A DNA stretch of 61,267 nt from Alphaproteobacteria bacterium UBA830 (GCA_905181725.1 CAJIYX010000058.1:1-61267); one strand, 5' to 3'; positions 24,790 to 37,628 are shown, counted from the stretch's first letter. A program made the numbers and translations. Notes: generated by a model not told the origin, from the letters alone.

Positions 24790-26586
24790 ATGAATACAGA
24801 CGCATACGAAATCATCGATCACACCTACGACGTCGTCGTACTGGGCGCCGGCGGCGCCGGGCTGCGGGCAACTTTCGGTATGGCCCTCAAAGGCCTGCGC
24901 ACCGCGTGTATCAGCAAGGTCTTCCCGACGCGCAGCCACACCGTTGCCGCACAGGGCGGCATCTCGGCCGCCCTCGCGAATATGAGCGAGGATGACTGGC
25001 GCTGGCATTTCTACGACACGGTAAAGGGCGCCGACTGGCTCGGCGACCAGGACGCCATCGAATATATGTGCCGCGAAGCAATTCCGGCGGTGCTGGAACT
25101 GGAACATTACGGCGTGCCGTTCTCGCGGACCGAAAAGGGCGAGATCTATCAGCGCCCGTTCGGCGGCATGACCACGCAGTATGGCGAAGGCCCGCCCGCG
25201 CAGCGCACTGCTGCTGCGGCCGACCGCACCGGCCATGCGATTCTGCACACGCTGTATCAGCAGTCGCTCAAACATGACGCCGAATTCTTCATCGAATATA
25301 TGGGTCTCGACCTGATTATGGACGATGACGGAGTCTGCCGCGGCATTATGGCGTGGAACCTCGATGACGGCACGATGCACCGTTTCCGCGCCAACCAGGT
25401 CGTGATCGCGACCGGCGGGTATGGCCGCGCCTATTTCTCCTGCACGGGTGCTCACACGCAGACCGGTGACGGATCGGCGATGGTGCTGCGCGCAGGTCTG
25501 CCGCTCGAAGATATGGAATTCATCCAGTTCCATCCGACCGGTATTTACGGCGCGGGCTGCCTGATCACCGAAGGCGTGCGCGGCGAAGGCGGCTATCTGA
25601 CCAATTCAGAGGGTGAGCGTTTCATGGAACGGTTTGCGCCGTCGGCAAAGGACCTCGCATCGCGCGATGTAGTCAGCCGGGCAATGACCATGGAAATCCG
25701 TGACGGCAGGGGTGTCGGTGCCAATGGTGATCATATCCATCTGCATATCGAACATCTCGATGCCGATATCATCAACCAGCGTCTGCCCGGTATTTCCGAA
25801 ACCGCGCGTATTTTCGCGGGCGTCGACGTCACGAAGGAAGCCATCCCCGTGATCCCGACGGTGCATTACAACATGGGCGGCATCCCGACGACCTATCAGG
25901 GTGAGATGGTCAAACCGGGCGCCAGCAGCCCCGAACAGGTCCAGCCGGGTCTGATGGCCATCGGCGAAGCTGCCTGCGTGTCGGTGCATGGTGCCAATCG
26001 CCTGGGCTCGAACTCGCTGCTTGATCTGGTCGTGTTCGGCCGTGCCGCGGGCGACCGCGCCGCCGAATTGGTCACACCCGGTCAGAAACAGCCGGAGCTC
26101 CCGGCTAATGCCGGCGAAGAAGCGCTGGCCCGTTTCGATGCACGGCGTTTCTCCAAGGGCAGCACGCCGACCTCCGAACTGCGCGCTGAAATGCAGGCCA
26201 CAATGCAGGCGCATTGCGCTGTGTTCCGCACCGGGGAACTGATGCAGGAAGGCCGTGATCGGCTAACTTCGCTGTGGTCCAAGAACGACGACATCAAAGT
26301 CAGCGATACATCTTTGATCTGGAATTCCGATCTTGCCGAGACGCTGGAATACGACAACCTGCTGGCGCAGTCTGTGGTCAGCCTCGATAGCGCGATCAAC
26401 CGCAAGGAAAGCCGCGGCGGCCACGCGCGCGAGGATTTCCCGGATCGCGACGACGAAAACTGGATGAAGCACACCTATGTGTGGCTCAATGAAGATGGCA
26501 CCAGCCGTATCGATTACCGGCCGGTTCACACCGAGACGATGACCGATGATGTCAAAGCGGTGCCGCCCAAAGCCCGGGTATACTGA
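24790..26586 (+). CDS. sdhA: Succinate dehydrogenase flavoprotein subunit
   Basis: SdhA oxidises succinate to fumarate with covalent FAD. The dinucleotide fold [12 protein letters not shown] (about 16-27), the FAD-linking His in [16 protein letters not shown], the substrate-site [15 protein letters not shown] with GEGGYL, and the HYNMGGIPT and [18 protein letters not shown] motifs are all present. Length 598 is typical. It lies in the sdhC-D-A-B order, 10 bases before sdhB. Confidence 0.98.
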   Translation: MNTDAYEIIDHTYDVVVLGAGGAGLRATFGMALKGLRTACISKVFPTRSHTVAAQGGISAALANMSEDDWRWHFYDTVKGADWLGDQDAIEYMCREAIPAVLELEHYGVPFSRTEKGEIYQRPFGGMTTQYGEGPPAQRTAAAADRTGHAILHTLYQQSLKHDAEFFIEYMGLDLIMDDDGVCRGIMAWNLDDGTMHRFRANQVVIATGGYGRAYFSCTGAHTQTGDGSAMVLRAGLPLEDMEFIQFHPTGIYGAGCLITEGVRGEGGYLTNSEGERFMERFAPSAKDLASRDVVSRAMTMEIRDGRGVGANGDHIHLHIEHLDADIINQRLPGISETARIFAGVDVTKEAIPVIPTVHYNMGGIPTTYQGEMVKPGASSPEQVQPGLMAIGEAACVSVHGANRLGSNSLLDLVVFGRAAGDRAAELVTPGQKQPELPANAGEEALARFDARRFSKGSTPTSELRAEMQATMQAHCAVFRTGELMQEGRDRLTSLWSKNDDIKVSDTSLIWNSDLAETLEYDNLLAQSVVSLDSAINRKESRGGHAREDFPDRDDENWMKHTYVWLNEDGTSRIDYRPVHTETMTDDVKAVPPKARVY

Positions 26587-26596
26587 GGTAAATTAG

Positions 26597-27376
26597 ATGG
26601 TCGAATTCTCCCTTCCCAAAAATTCGAAGGTCCGCGAAGGCAAAACCTGGCCGGCTACCGACGGTGCCAAGCGTCCGAAGTCATTCCGGGTGTATCGCTG
26701 GAACGGCGATGACGGCGAGACCCCGCAGGTCGATACCTATACGGTCGACCTCGACGATTGCGGCCCGATGGTTCTCGACGCGATCATCAAGATCAAGAAC
26801 GAGATCGATCCGACGCTGACCTTCCGCCGATCCTGCCGCGAAGGCGTCTGCGGTTCCTGCGCGATGAATGTCGACGGTACCAATACGCTGGCCTGTACTA
26901 AATTTCTTGACGAGGTGAAGGGCGAGGTGAAGGTCTACCCGCTGCCGCATATGCCGGTGGTCAAGGATCTGGTGCCTGATCTGACACAGGCCTATGCCCA
27001 GTACCGGTCGATCGAACCGTGGCTGAAATCCGATAGCCAGCCGACGCCCGGTAAGGAACGCCTGCAGTCGCCAGAAGAACGCGAGAAACTAGACGGCATG
27101 TGGGAATGCATCCTGTGCTTCTGCTGTACGACGGCCTGCCCGAGCTACTGGTGGAACAGTGACAGGTACCTTGGCCCGGCAGTGCTGCTGCAGGCCAATC
27201 GCTGGATCCAGGATTCGCGCGATGAGGCGACGGGTGAGCGGCTCGACGAGCTCGAGGATCCCTTCCGGCTGTATCGCTGCCACACGATTATGAACTGCAC
27301 GAAAACCTGCCCCAAGGGCCTGAACCCTGCCAAGGCAATCGCCGATATCAAACTGGCGATGGTGGAGCGGCGCTAA
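26597..27376 (+). CDS. sdhB: Succinate dehydrogenase iron-sulfur subunit
   Basis: SdhB relays electrons from FAD to quinone. All three clusters are visible: 2Fe-2S in [16 protein letters not shown] with a later ACTKF Cys, 4Fe-4S in [12 protein letters not shown], and 3Fe-4S in [17 protein letters not shown]. Length 259 is normal. It ends the sdh operon and is followed by a strong terminator. Confidence 0.98.
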   Translation: MVEFSLPKNSKVREGKTWPATDGAKRPKSFRVYRWNGDDGETPQVDTYTVDLDDCGPMVLDAIIKIKNEIDPTLTFRRSCREGVCGSCAMNVDGTNTLACTKFLDEVKGEVKVYPLPHMPVVKDLVPDLTQAYAQYRSIEPWLKSDSQPTPGKERLQSPEEREKLDGMWECILCFCCTTACPSYWWNSDRYLGPAVLLQANRWIQDSRDEATGERLDELEDPFRLYRCHTIMNCTKTCPKGLNPAKAIADIKLAMVERR

Positions 27377-27402
27377 TTTAAAGGCGGTGACGCTGAAGCA
27401 GG

Positions 27403-27434
27403 AAAAAGGCCGCGTGCAAACGCGGCCCTTTTCT
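27403..27434 (+). terminator. Terminator of the sdhCDAB operon
   Basis: GGCCGCG (27408-27414) pairs with CGCGGCC (27421-27427) around a TGCAAA loop, with an A-run before and CTTTTCTT after. It lies about 30 bases after the sdhB stop. Confidence 0.9.
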
Positions 27435-27527
27435 TATCCCCAACGGTATCCGGTTCGTGATTTAACTTGATCGTCTGCCGGGTTCCGCTATCCATGCCGC
27501 GCTTTCCTTAAACCGCTCAAAGCTCCG

Positions 27528-28667
27528 ATGTCCGACATCAACTTAACAGGTCCCTTGTTCGCCTATCGTGAAATGAATCGCGAGGGCGATCTGCATCATG
27601 ATCCCGTTCAGGCGCTGGCGGTCGAGAAACTGCAATCGCTGTGGTATGCGCTCAGCGCGTATAAGCCGGTAGGCGGCGGTTCGGGCTGGCGCGAACGGCT
27701 CGGGCTCACCCGGCGTCCCGCCGAACCGGCGCCCCAGGGGCTGTATCTCTATGGGCCGGTCGGGCGCGGCAAATCCATGCTGATGGATCTGTTTTATGAG
27801 TCAGTTGCCGGTGACCACAAGCGCCGCGTTCATTTCCATGAATTCATGCTCGAAATTCACGACACAATGCATCGCTGGCGCCAACGCGACGGAAAGCTCC
27901 AAGACCCGTTGCCCAAAATCGCTACCGAAATCGCCAAGGAAACCTGGCTGATCTGCTTTGATGAATTCCAGGTCGAGAATATCGCCGATGCGATGATCCT
28001 GGGGCGTTTGTTTGAAGGCCTGTTCGACGAAGGCGTCGTGGTGGTTGCCACCAGCAACAGGCATCCGGACGAGCTGTACGAGGGCGGCCTGCAGCGCGAC
28101 CGTTTTGTGCCGTTTATCGAAATCCTCAAAGGCCGAATCGATGTTCTAGAACTCGAAGCCGAGCGCGATTATCGCCGCGATCGTCTGGTCGACATGGGTG
28201 TGTATCACACACCGCTTGGCGCCAATTCGAATGCCGCGCTTGATGCCGCCTTCACCGCGCTGACCGACAATGCGGCGGGTGAGCCCGCTGAACTGACCGC
28301 AACGGGGCGCAAAGTGATCGTGCCGCTGGCGGCAAAAGGCGTTGCCCGGTTTAGCTTTGCCGAGCTCTGCGAGAAACCGCTCGGCGCGCCGGATTACCTG
28401 GCGATTGCCAGGGCCTATCATACGGTTATTCTGTCCGGCATCCCGATGCTGCCGCCGGCCAAACGCAATGAAGCCAAGCGTCTAGTCACGCTGGTCGATG
28501 CGCTCTACGAGCATAAGGTGAACGTCGTCGCCTCAGCCGCGGCACAACCCGATGAACTGTCACCCGAGGGTGATACAGCGTTTGCGTTCGAACGCACGGC
28601 GTCCCGCCTGATCGAGATGCAATCCGAAGAGTACATCCAGGCACCACAGCTGGACGCAAACATGTGA
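27528..28667 (+). CDS. zapE: Cell division protein ZapE (AFG1-like ATPase)
   Basis: ZapE is a P-loop ATPase related to yeast Afg1/Lace1 and, in E. coli, affects Z-ring stability under low oxygen. The Walker A GPVGRGKSMLMD starts at residue 76, and the Walker B ICFDEFQV lies at about 144-151. VVVATSNRHPDELY (sensor region) and the RDRFVPFI motif are also present. Length 379 fits. It lies between sdhB and mdh, an arrangement frequent in alphaproteobacteria. Confidence 0.94.
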   Translation: MSDINLTGPLFAYREMNREGDLHHDPVQALAVEKLQSLWYALSAYKPVGGGSGWRERLGLTRRPAEPAPQGLYLYGPVGRGKSMLMDLFYESVAGDHKRRVHFHEFMLEIHDTMHRWRQRDGKLQDPLPKIATEIAKETWLICFDEFQVENIADAMILGRLFEGLFDEGVVVVATSNRHPDELYEGGLQRDRFVPFIEILKGRIDVLELEAERDYRRDRLVDMGVYHTPLGANSNAALDAAFTALTDNAAGEPAELTATGRKVIVPLAAKGVARFSFAELCEKPLGAPDYLAIARAYHTVILSGIPMLPPAKRNEAKRLVTLVDALYEHKVNVVASAAAQPDELSPEGDTAFAFERTASRLIEMQSEEYIQAPQLDANM

Positions 28668-28677
28668 AAATCCGGCA

Positions 28678-29751
<1,074 letters not shown>

Positions 29752-29776
29752 CGCGGTGTGAGTGACCATTTTCCAT

Positions 29777-29793
29777 ATCGGCATTTTGCCGAT
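29777..29793 (+). other. Small hairpin in the mdh-sucC gap
   Basis: ATCGGCA-TTT-TGCCGAT is a perfect 7-bp stem with a 3-base loop and no T-run. A second inverted repeat (GTTAA-N7-TTAAC) follows about 20 bases later. They suggest mRNA structure or operator sites before sucC, but no function can be assigned. Confidence 0.4.
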
Positions 29794-29870
29794 GCAGAAT
29801 TTATGGTTAATGATCGCTTAACACACCGGGTTTACGGTTTCGTAACGCGTCAGGAGCATACGGTCAGGCT

Positions 29871-31067
29871 ATGAACATTCATGAATATCAGGCGAAGCAA
29901 TTGCTCGCCAAATACGGCGTTGCAGTGCCAAAGGGCGGTGTCGCCTATACAGCGGACGAAGCCGTCAAGGTTGCCGGAGATCTCGGCGGGTCAGTCTGGG
30001 TCGTAAAATCCCAGATTCATGCGGGTGGCCGCGGTGCCGGCCATTTCAAAGACGACACCAGCGACAAGGGCGGCGTCCGCGTCGTCAAGTCGATTGACGA
30101 CGTGCGCGACAATGTTGCCGCGATGCTGGGCAAGGTGCTTGTCACCAAACAGACCGGCGCCGAAGGGCGCGAGGTCAAACGGGTCTATGTCGAGGAAGGC
30201 TGTGATATCGCGCGCGAACTGTATCTCGGTATTCTGATCGACCGAGAAACCAGCCGGGTCACGCTGATGGCGTCGACCGAGGGCGGCATGGAAATTGAAG
30301 AGGTTGCCGAAGCGACGCCGGAAAAAATTCTGCGCTTTGATATCGACCCCGCGACCGGCATGCAGGGCTATCACGCCCGCCAGGTCGCTTACGGGCTCGG
30401 CCTCAAAGGGGATCAGGTCAAATCCGCCGTCAAATTTCTGATGGGCATGTACGAAGTGTTTACCGACCTCGACGCTTCGATTGTCGAAATCAATCCGCTG
30501 GTTGTCACCGGCTCCGGTGACATTATCGCGCTCGACGCCAAGATGAACTTCGACGACAACGCTCTGTTCCGGCACAAGAATGTGGAGGAGCTTCGCGACG
30601 AAGACGAAGAAGATCCGACCGAGCTGGAAGCCGCCAAGCACGAACTTAATTATATCACGCTCGACGGCAGCATCGGTTGCATGGTCAACGGTGCCGGCCT
30701 CGCGATGGCGACGATGGATATCATCAAACTTTATGGTGGCTCACCGGCCAACTTCCTGGATGTTGGCGGCGGGGCGACCAAGGAACGGGTCACGACGGCG
30801 TTCAAGCTGATCCTGTCCGATCCCAACGTCGAATCCATTCTGGTGAACATTTTCGGCGGTATCATGCGCTGTGATGTCATCGCCGAAGGCGTTGTCGCGG
30901 CCGCGCGTGAAGTCAGCCTCGACGTGCCGCTGGTCGTCCGACTTGCTGGCACCAACGTGGAACTCGGCAAAAAAATCCTTGAAGAATCCGGTCTGCCGAT
31001 CGTCTCGGCGGATAATCTGGCGGATGCCGCCGAAAAGGTTGTCAAAGTCACGAAGGAGGCAGCCTGA
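29871..31067 (+). CDS. sucC: Succinyl-CoA synthetase beta subunit (ADP-forming)
   Basis: SucC carries the ATP-grasp domain ([17 protein letters not shown] start, [10 protein letters not shown] near residue 46) and the C-terminal CoA-ligase domain with [18 protein letters not shown] and [10 protein letters not shown]. With SucD it converts succinyl-CoA to succinate while making ATP or GTP. Length 398 is typical. The stop and the sucD start share one base (TGATG). Confidence 0.98.
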   Translation: MNIHEYQAKQLLAKYGVAVPKGGVAYTADEAVKVAGDLGGSVWVVKSQIHAGGRGAGHFKDDTSDKGGVRVVKSIDDVRDNVAAMLGKVLVTKQTGAEGREVKRVYVEEGCDIARELYLGILIDRETSRVTLMASTEGGMEIEEVAEATPEKILRFDIDPATGMQGYHARQVAYGLGLKGDQVKSAVKFLMGMYEVFTDLDASIVEINPLVVTGSGDIIALDAKMNFDDNALFRHKNVEELRDEDEEDPTELEAAKHELNYITLDGSIGCMVNGAGLAMATMDIIKLYGGSPANFLDVGGGATKERVTTAFKLILSDPNVESILVNIFGGIMRCDVIAEGVVAAAREVSLDVPLVVRLAGTNVELGKKILEESGLPIVSADNLADAAEKVVKVTKEAA

Positions 31068-31942
31068 TGTCGGTGCTGGTCGGAAAAGATACAAAAGTTA
31101 TCTGTCAGGGCTTTACTGGCGCGCAGGGAACGTTCCATTCGGAACAGGCGATTGCGTATGGCACGAAGATGGTCGGCGGGGTTACGCCCGGTAAAGGCAG
31201 CACCCAGCACCTGGACCTTCCGGTATTCGACACCGTTGCCGACGCGGTCGACAAGACCGGTGCCAATGCCTCCGTGATCTACGTACCGCCGCCGTTTGCG
31301 GCGGATGCCATCCTCGAAGCGATCGACGCGGAAATCCCGCTGGCGATCTGCATCACCGAAGGCATTCCCGTGCTCGACATGGTGCGTGTCAGGCGGGCGC
31401 TTGAAAATTCCGCCACACGTCTGATCGGGCCGAACTGCCCGGGTATCATCACGCCTGACGAATGCAAGATCGGCATCATGCCCGGTCACATTCATCAACG
31501 TGGCACGATCGGTATCGTTTCGCGCTCCGGCACGCTGACCTACGAAGCCGTCGCCCAGACAACGGCGGCGGGACTTGGCCAGACGACGTGCATCGGCATT
31601 GGCGGTGATCCCGTCAATGGCACTAATTTCGTTGATTGTATCGATCTGTTCCTGGCCGACGATGAAACCCAGGGCATTGTCATGATCGGCGAAATTGGCG
31701 GATCAGCGGAAGAAGATGCGGCCGACTTCATCAAACATTCTAAAACCAAGAAACCCGTCGTGGGCTTTATCGCAGGCGTTACCGCGCCTCCGGGCCGGCG
31801 AATGGGGCACGCAGGTGCGATCATTTCGGGCGGCAAAGGCGGCGCCGAGGACAAGATCGAAGCCATGAAAAGTGCAGGGGTACTAGTATCCGATTCGCCC
31901 GCCGGTATCGGCGATGCGATGATAGAGGCGATGAGGGGATAG
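31067..31942 (+). CDS. sucD: Succinyl-CoA synthetase alpha subunit
   Basis: SucD binds CoA and carries the phosphohistidine. CoA-binding [14 protein letters not shown] (about 13-26), [21 protein letters not shown] and the active-site region [11 protein letters not shown] with the phospho-His are present. Length 291 is typical. It is translationally coupled to sucC. Confidence 0.98.
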   Translation: MSVLVGKDTKVICQGFTGAQGTFHSEQAIAYGTKMVGGVTPGKGSTQHLDLPVFDTVADAVDKTGANASVIYVPPPFAADAILEAIDAEIPLAICITEGIPVLDMVRVRRALENSATRLIGPNCPGIITPDECKIGIMPGHIHQRGTIGIVSRSGTLTYEAVAQTTAAGLGQTTCIGIGGDPVNGTNFVDCIDLFLADDETQGIVMIGEIGGSAEEDAADFIKHSKTKKPVVGFIAGVTAPPGRRMGHAGAIISGGKGGAEDKIEAMKSAGVLVSDSPAGIGDAMIEAMRG

Positions 31943-32016
31943 GTCGGGGCTAACTGCGCCGGCATTTTCCGGCGATGTAGCATGTGAGAGGGGCGGCGGC
32001 AGTGTCGCCGGAGTTC

Positions 32017-34899
32017 ATGACCGGACTGTTAGACAAGACTTCGTTTCTCACGAGTGCAAACAGCACTTTCGTGGCGGAACTTTACGCGCGATATCTCGAA
32101 AAACCGGCAACGGTAGATCCTGAATGGTCAGCCTTCTTCGATGAGTTGAAGGATGAGGCACCGGACGTACTGAAAGACCTTCAGGGTGCCAGCTGGGCAC
32201 CGAACGGCACGGCCGTCATCGGGACAGAAACCGCCGCCGAGGTGATGAAAACCAACGGTGCCAAGGGGCCTGCTGCGAACGGCGCGGCACCGGGACATAT
32301 CCTCAGCGATGTGACCCGCGATTCCATCCAGGCGCTGATGATCATCCGTTCGCACCGTGTGCGCGGTCATCTATATGCCGAGCTCGACCCGCTGGGGCTG
32401 GAACAGCCGCTGAGCCATACCGAGCTGGACCCGGAATCCTACGGCTTTAGTGAAGCCGATTACGACCGTGAGATTTATATTCACGACCGGCTTGGCCTCG
32501 GCGAAAAAGCACCGCTTCGCGATATCGTTGAAAAGGTCCGCGCGACCTATTGCGGTCATATCGGCGTCGAATACATGCACATGACATCGACCGAGGAAAA
32601 GGTCTGGATCCAGGATCGCATCGAAGGCACCCGCAATCAGACGGACTTTACGGATATCGGGAAGACCACGATTCTCGAGCGGCTGACCGAAGCTGAGACG
32701 TTCGAACAGTTCCTCAACGTGAAATATACCGGCACCAAACGGTTCGGGCTCGACGGTTCGGAATCTCTCGTGCCGGGTCTGGAACAAATTCTTAAACGGG
32801 GCTCGCAGCTCGGCGTCGAAGAAGTCGTGATCGGCATGCCACATCGCGGGCGACTGAACGTGCTGGCCAATGTGATGAAAAAGCCGTTTTCGGCCATTTT
32901 CTCCGAATTCCAGGGAACATCGGCTAAGCCCGAAGACGTACAGGGCTCCGGCGATGTGAAGTACCATCTCGGTACGTCTGCTGATCGTGAATTCGACGGT
33001 AAACAGGTCCATCTGTCGCTGGCGGCGAACCCGTCCCATCTTGAAGCGGTCGATCCGGTTGTGGTCGGTAAAGTGCGAGCGAAACAGCGCCAGCACGGCG
33101 ATCACGAGCGTCGCAAGGTGATGGGTCTGCTAATGCATGGCGACGCCGCATTTGGTGGCCAGGGCATCGTTGCCGAAACTTTCGGGCTGTCCGACATCAA
33201 GGGATATCGTACCGGCGGCACCATGCATGTCGTGGTCAATAACCAGATCGGATTTACCACCAATCCCGCTGCGACCCGCACGTCGCGTTATCCCACCGAG
33301 ATTGCCAAGATGGCACAGTCGCCGATTTTCCATGTGAATGGCGACGACGTTGAAGCCGTCATCCATGTTAGCCGGATCGCTGCCGAATTCCGTGATGCAT
33401 TCCGTAAGGACGTTGTGATCGACATGTGGTGCTATCGCCGCTTCGGCCATAATGAGGGCGATGAGCCGGCATTTACGCAGCCGAAAATGTATAAGGCGAT
33501 CGCTGAGCATCCGACCGTTCGCCGGCTTTACGCCAACCAGCTTATTGCCGAAGGTATTCTCACCGAGGAAAAGGTCGCGGAAATTCAGGCAAAGGTACGC
33601 GCCAAGCTTGACGAAGATTTCGAAGCCTCCACGTGCTATAAGCCTAACAAGGCCGACTGGCTGGAAGGCAAGTGGCAGGGCAAGACCACTGCGCCCTCCG
33701 CTGAGGAGCGCCGGGGCAAGACAGATGTGCCGATGGCGTTGCTGAAAGAAGTCGGCAACGCGATCTCGACCGTACCCGAAGACTTCAACCTGAACTCCAA
33801 GCTTAAACGCTTCTTTGTCAATCGGAAGAAGGCCATCGAGGCTGGCGAGGGTATCGACTGGGCAACCGGTGAATCGCTCGCGTTCGGCACGCTGCTGACG
33901 GAAAATCATCTGGTCCGGCTGAGCGGACAGGATGTTGCCCGCGGCACGTTCTCCCAGCGCCACGTGGTTGCGACCGACCAGGAAAACGAGAAAGTATTCA
34001 TCCCGCTCGAACAGATCCGTCCGGGCAATCAGGCGAAGTTCATCGCCCGCAATTCAACCCTATCCGAAGCCGCCGTGCTTGGTTTCGAATACGGCCTGTC
34101 ACTTGCGGATCCGGATGTCCTCGTGATGTGGGAAGCGCAGTTTGGCGATTTCGCCAATGGGGCGCAGTTTATTTTCGACCAGTTCATTTCATCCGGCGAA
34201 TCCAAATGGCTGCGCATGTCGGGGCTGGTTATGTTGCTGCCGCACGGCTTTGAAGGTCAGGGGCCCGAGCATTCATCGGCCCGGCTGGAACGGTATCTGC
34301 AGCAATGCGCCGAGGATAACTGGCAGGTCTGCAATATCACGACGCCGGCGAATTATTACCATGTCCTGCGCCGCCAGATTCATCGTGATTTCCGTAAACC
34401 GCTGGTGATCATGACGCCGAAATCGCTGTTACGTCATAAAAAGGCGGTGTCGAAGCTCGAAGAATTCGGGCCCGGCACGTCGTTCAACCGCGTATTGCCC
34501 GATTGCGGCGATCTCGTCGCCCGCACCAAGGTAAAGCGCGTCGTGCTGTGTACCGGTGAGATCTACTTCGAACTTTATGCCGCACGCGAAGAAGCGAATA
34601 TCGGCAACGTTGCGCTGGTGCGGATGGAACAGCTTTATCCGTTCCCCAGCGTGTCGCTGTCAAAAGAGCTGAAGAAATATCCCAATGCCGACGTCGTCTG
34701 GTGCCAGGAAGAACCCAAGAATATGGGAGCCTGGCATTTCCTCGACCGGCGGGTCGAAGAGCTTCTCGCGAATATCGATGTCGAAGCCGAGCGTCCGGTT
34801 TATGTCGGTCGTCGCGAAGCGGCGTCGCCGGCGACGGGTTCCCTCGGCAAGCATAATGCGGAACAGCAGGCGCTGATTTCCGAAGCTCTGACAATCTGA
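32017..34899 (+). CDS. sucA: 2-oxoglutarate dehydrogenase E1 component
   Basis: SucA is the thiamine-diphosphate E1 subunit that decarboxylates 2-oxoglutarate and transfers succinyl to SucB. It shows the E1 N-terminal helix (FVAELYARYLEKP), the GMPHRGRLNVLANV motif, a ThDP region with GHNEGDEPAFTQP, and transketolase C-terminal motifs (QFGDFANGAQ, PHGFEGQGPEHSSARLER). I take the ATG at 32017 (960 residues), preceded by GGAG; an upstream GTG at 31984 lacks a binding site. It follows sucD by about 74 bases. Confidence 0.97.
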   Translation: MTGLLDKTSFLTSANSTFVAELYARYLEKPATVDPEWSAFFDELKDEAPDVLKDLQGASWAPNGTAVIGTETAAEVMKTNGAKGPAANGAAPGHILSDVTRDSIQALMIIRSHRVRGHLYAELDPLGLEQPLSHTELDPESYGFSEADYDREIYIHDRLGLGEKAPLRDIVEKVRATYCGHIGVEYMHMTSTEEKVWIQDRIEGTRNQTDFTDIGKTTILERLTEAETFEQFLNVKYTGTKRFGLDGSESLVPGLEQILKRGSQLGVEEVVIGMPHRGRLNVLANVMKKPFSAIFSEFQGTSAKPEDVQGSGDVKYHLGTSADREFDGKQVHLSLAANPSHLEAVDPVVVGKVRAKQRQHGDHERRKVMGLLMHGDAAFGGQGIVAETFGLSDIKGYRTGGTMHVVVNNQIGFTTNPAATRTSRYPTEIAKMAQSPIFHVNGDDVEAVIHVSRIAAEFRDAFRKDVVIDMWCYRRFGHNEGDEPAFTQPKMYKAIAEHPTVRRLYANQLIAEGILTEEKVAEIQAKVRAKLDEDFEASTCYKPNKADWLEGKWQGKTTAPSAEERRGKTDVPMALLKEVGNAISTVPEDFNLNSKLKRFFVNRKKAIEAGEGIDWATGESLAFGTLLTENHLVRLSGQDVARGTFSQRHVVATDQENEKVFIPLEQIRPGNQAKFIARNSTLSEAAVLGFEYGLSLADPDVLVMWEAQFGDFANGAQFIFDQFISSGESKWLRMSGLVMLLPHGFEGQGPEHSSARLERYLQQCAEDNWQVCNITTPANYYHVLRRQIHRDFRKPLVIMTPKSLLRHKKAVSKLEEFGPGTSFNRVLPDCGDLVARTKVKRVVLCTGEIYFELYAAREEANIGNVALVRMEQLYPFPSVSLSKELKKYPNADVVWCQEEPKNMGAWHFLDRRVEELLANIDVEAERPVYVGRREAASPATGSLGKHNAEQQALISEALTI

Positions 34900-34934
34900 T
34901 CAAACGACTAGCCTGCTCCAGGAGCAAATAGAAC

Positions 34935-36185
34935 ATGGCCACTGAAATTATCGTTCCCACACTTGGCGAATCCGTCACCGAAGCGACGGTCGCCAAATGG
35001 TTCAAGGCCGAAGGCGACGCGGTCGCCGTCGATGAGCCTATCCTGGAGCTGGAAACCGACAAAGTGACGCTCGAGGTCAATGCTAGCACCGCCGGTACGC
35101 TGAGTGAAATCGCCGCGAAAGAGGGTGAAAACGTCGAGGTTGGCGCATTGCTCGGCATGATCGGCGAAGGCGGGGCGGCCTCTGCCAAGAAGGCGGAAGC
35201 CGCGGCACCCGAGGCCCCGGTGGAAGCAGCAAAACCTGCTGAAGCGGCATCTGCTGTCACGGCATCCGAAGATGACGATAAGGACAAGCTGTCGCCTGCC
35301 GTGCGCAAGCTGGTCGACGAAAACAATCTCGATGCCGGCCAGATTTCCGGTACCGGCAAAGACGGCCGCCTGACCAAGGGCGATGTGCTGATGTTTATGA
35401 AGGATGGCGGCGGAGCAGCGGCACCGGCCGCGGCACCCGCGCCGGCTGCGAAACCGGCAGCCCCTGTCGCACCCCGTGCAGACGATGTGCGCGAGGAACG
35501 CGTGAAGATGACCCGTCTGCGTAAGCGGATCGCCGAACGTCTTAAAGAGGCACAGAACACGGCGGCGATGCTGACCACGTTCAACGAGATCGACATGACC
35601 AACGTCATGGCGGCGCGCAAGAAATTCCAGGACGATTTCGAAAAACGCCATGGCTGCCGGCTCGGCTTCATGTCGTTCTTCGTCAAGGCCTGTATCGTCG
35701 CCCTTCAGGAACTGCCGGCGGTGAACGGCGAAATCGACGGCGAAGAGCTGATATACAAGAACTACTACGATATTGGCGTTGCCGTCGGCACTGAACAGGG
35801 CCTGGTCGTACCGGTCCTGCGCGATGCCGACAAAAAATCCTTCGCCGATGTTGAAAAAGGCATCACCGAGCTTGGTCTGAAGGCGCGTGACGGAAAGCTC
35901 GGTATGGATGAGCTGACCGGCGGCACATTCACGATCACCAATGGAGGCGTTTACGGTTCGCTGATGTCGACGCCTATCCTGAACCCGCCGCAATCCGGTA
36001 TTCTCGGCATGCATAAAATCGACCGCCGGCCGGTCGCGGTTGGCGATTCGATCGAAATCCGCCCCATGATGTATGTCGCGCTGTCTTATGACCATCGCAT
36101 CATCGATGGCCGCGAAGCGGTGACATTCCTTGTCCGCGTCAAGGAATGCATCGAGAATCCCGAACGCATTATGCTCGCCGTCTGA
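34935..36185 (+). CDS. sucB: Dihydrolipoamide succinyltransferase (E2 of 2-oxoglutarate dehydrogenase)
   Basis: SucB has one N-terminal lipoyl domain (lipoyl Lys in [10 protein letters not shown], about residue 43). An Ala/Glu-rich linker leads to the E3/E1-binding domain ([18 protein letters not shown], about 117-150), then an Ala/Pro linker and the catalytic domain, which ends with the active-site [13 protein letters not shown]. The 416-residue length and single lipoyl domain fit succinyltransferase rather than acetyltransferase. AGGAGC precedes the ATG. Confidence 0.97.
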   Translation: MATEIIVPTLGESVTEATVAKWFKAEGDAVAVDEPILELETDKVTLEVNASTAGTLSEIAAKEGENVEVGALLGMIGEGGAASAKKAEAAAPEAPVEAAKPAEAASAVTASEDDDKDKLSPAVRKLVDENNLDAGQISGTGKDGRLTKGDVLMFMKDGGGAAAPAAAPAPAAKPAAPVAPRADDVREERVKMTRLRKRIAERLKEAQNTAAMLTTFNEIDMTNVMAARKKFQDDFEKRHGCRLGFMSFFVKACIVALQELPAVNGEIDGEELIYKNYYDIGVAVGTEQGLVVPVLRDADKKSFADVEKGITELGLKARDGKLGMDELTGGTFTITNGGVYGSLMSTPILNPPQSGILGMHKIDRRPVAVGDSIEIRPMMYVALSYDHRIIDGREAVTFLVRVKECIENPERIMLAV

Positions 36186-36200
36186 TCAGGGGTTAGAAAC

Positions 36201-37607
36201 ATGAGTGATTCACATTTTGACCTGATCATTATCGGCGCCGGTCCGGGCGGCTATGTTGCTGCAATCCGCGCTGCACAGCTTGGCCTCAAAACCGCGTGTA
36301 TCGATAAGCGCGGCACGCTTGGCGGCACATGCCTCAACGTGGGCTGCATTCCGTCCAAGGCGTTGCTGCATTCGTCCGAGAAATTTGAAGAAGCGCAGAA
36401 CCACCTCGCCGAGCATGGCGTGAAGGTCGGCAAGGTAGAGCTTGATCTGAAGACGTTGATGGCGCGCAAGGACAAGGTTGTCGATGACCTGACCAAGGGC
36501 ATCGGGTTTCTGTTCAAGAAGAACAAGGTTACCGGCATCACCGGGTCTGCCCGGATTGCCAAGCCGGGCGAAGTCGTCGTCTCCGCCGATGGCAAGGATT
36601 CCAGCTATACCGCCGAAAATATTCTCATCGCGACCGGGTCCGAGGTCACACCTCTGCCGGGTGTCGAGATCGACGAGGACCGGATCGTGTCATCCACCGG
36701 CGCATTGTCGCTGGCCGCAGTGCCCAAGCACCTGGTTGTGGTTGGCGGTGGGTATATCGGGCTTGAAATGGGCTCGGTCTGGCGGCGGCTTGGATCCAAG
36801 GTGACCGTGGTCGAATTTCTCGACGCGATCGTCCCGAACATGGACGGCGAAGTCGGCAAGGCGATGCACAAAACCCTCGAAAAACAGGGGATGGAATTCA
36901 TGCTCGGCACCAAGGTTACCGGCGCGAAATCGACCAAGACCAAGGTCGCGCTCACCGTGGAACCCGCCGCTGGCGGCGATGCCGAAACCATCGACTGCGA
37001 TATCGTGCTGGTCTCGATCGGACGGGTACCGTTCACCGCCAATCTCGGCCTTGAAGATGTCGGTGTTGAAATGGACGGCCGCGGCGTCATCCAGGTCGAT
37101 GGCAATTTCAAAACCAATGTGGATGGCATCTACGCCATCGGAGACGTCATTCCCGGTGCGATGCTGGCGCACAAAGCCGAAGAAGAAGGCATTGCCTGCG
37201 TCGAGCGACTGGCCGGTCAGGCGACCCATATCAATTACGACGCCATTCCGTCCGTGGTCTACACATGGCCGGAAGCAGCCTCCGTCGGCAAGACCGAAGA
37301 GCAGTTGAAAGATGCGGGGATCGACTACAACAAGGGCAGTTTTCCCTTCATGGCAAATTCCCGCGCCCGCGCCAATGGCGATACAGACGGGTTCGTCAAA
37401 ATTCTGGCCGATGCCGCAACCGACGAAGTGCTTGGCGTGCACATTATTGGGCCGGATGCCGGTACGATGATTGCCGAACTGGCGCTCGCCATGGAATTTG
37501 GCGCGTCGTCCGAAGATATTGCACGGACCTGCCACGCCCATCCGACCCTGAACGAGGCGGTGAAAGAAGCCGCACTTGCCGTCGAAGGCGCGCCGATCCA
37601 TATGTAA
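36201..37607 (+). CDS. lpdA: Dihydrolipoamide dehydrogenase (E3)
   Basis: E3 reoxidises dihydrolipoamide using FAD and NAD+. It shows the FAD motif IIGAGPGGYVAA (10-21), the redox disulfide C44/C49 in GGTCLNVGCIPSKALLH, the NAD motif VVGGGYIGLEMGSV, YAIGDV and the C-terminal catalytic CHAHPTLNEAVKEA. Length 468 is typical. It lies 15 bases after sucB, so it most likely serves the 2-oxoglutarate dehydrogenase complex. Confidence 0.98.
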   Translation: MSDSHFDLIIIGAGPGGYVAAIRAAQLGLKTACIDKRGTLGGTCLNVGCIPSKALLHSSEKFEEAQNHLAEHGVKVGKVELDLKTLMARKDKVVDDLTKGIGFLFKKNKVTGITGSARIAKPGEVVVSADGKDSSYTAENILIATGSEVTPLPGVEIDEDRIVSSTGALSLAAVPKHLVVVGGGYIGLEMGSVWRRLGSKVTVVEFLDAIVPNMDGEVGKAMHKTLEKQGMEFMLGTKVTGAKSTKTKVALTVEPAAGGDAETIDCDIVLVSIGRVPFTANLGLEDVGVEMDGRGVIQVDGNFKTNVDGIYAIGDVIPGAMLAHKAEEEGIACVERLAGQATHINYDAIPSVVYTWPEAASVGKTEEQLKDAGIDYNKGSFPFMANSRARANGDTDGFVKILADAATDEVLGVHIIGPDAGTMIAELALAMEFGASSEDIARTCHAHPTLNEAVKEAALAVEGAPIHM

Positions 37608-37628
37608 TCCTCCAACCGGGGCTTGGCG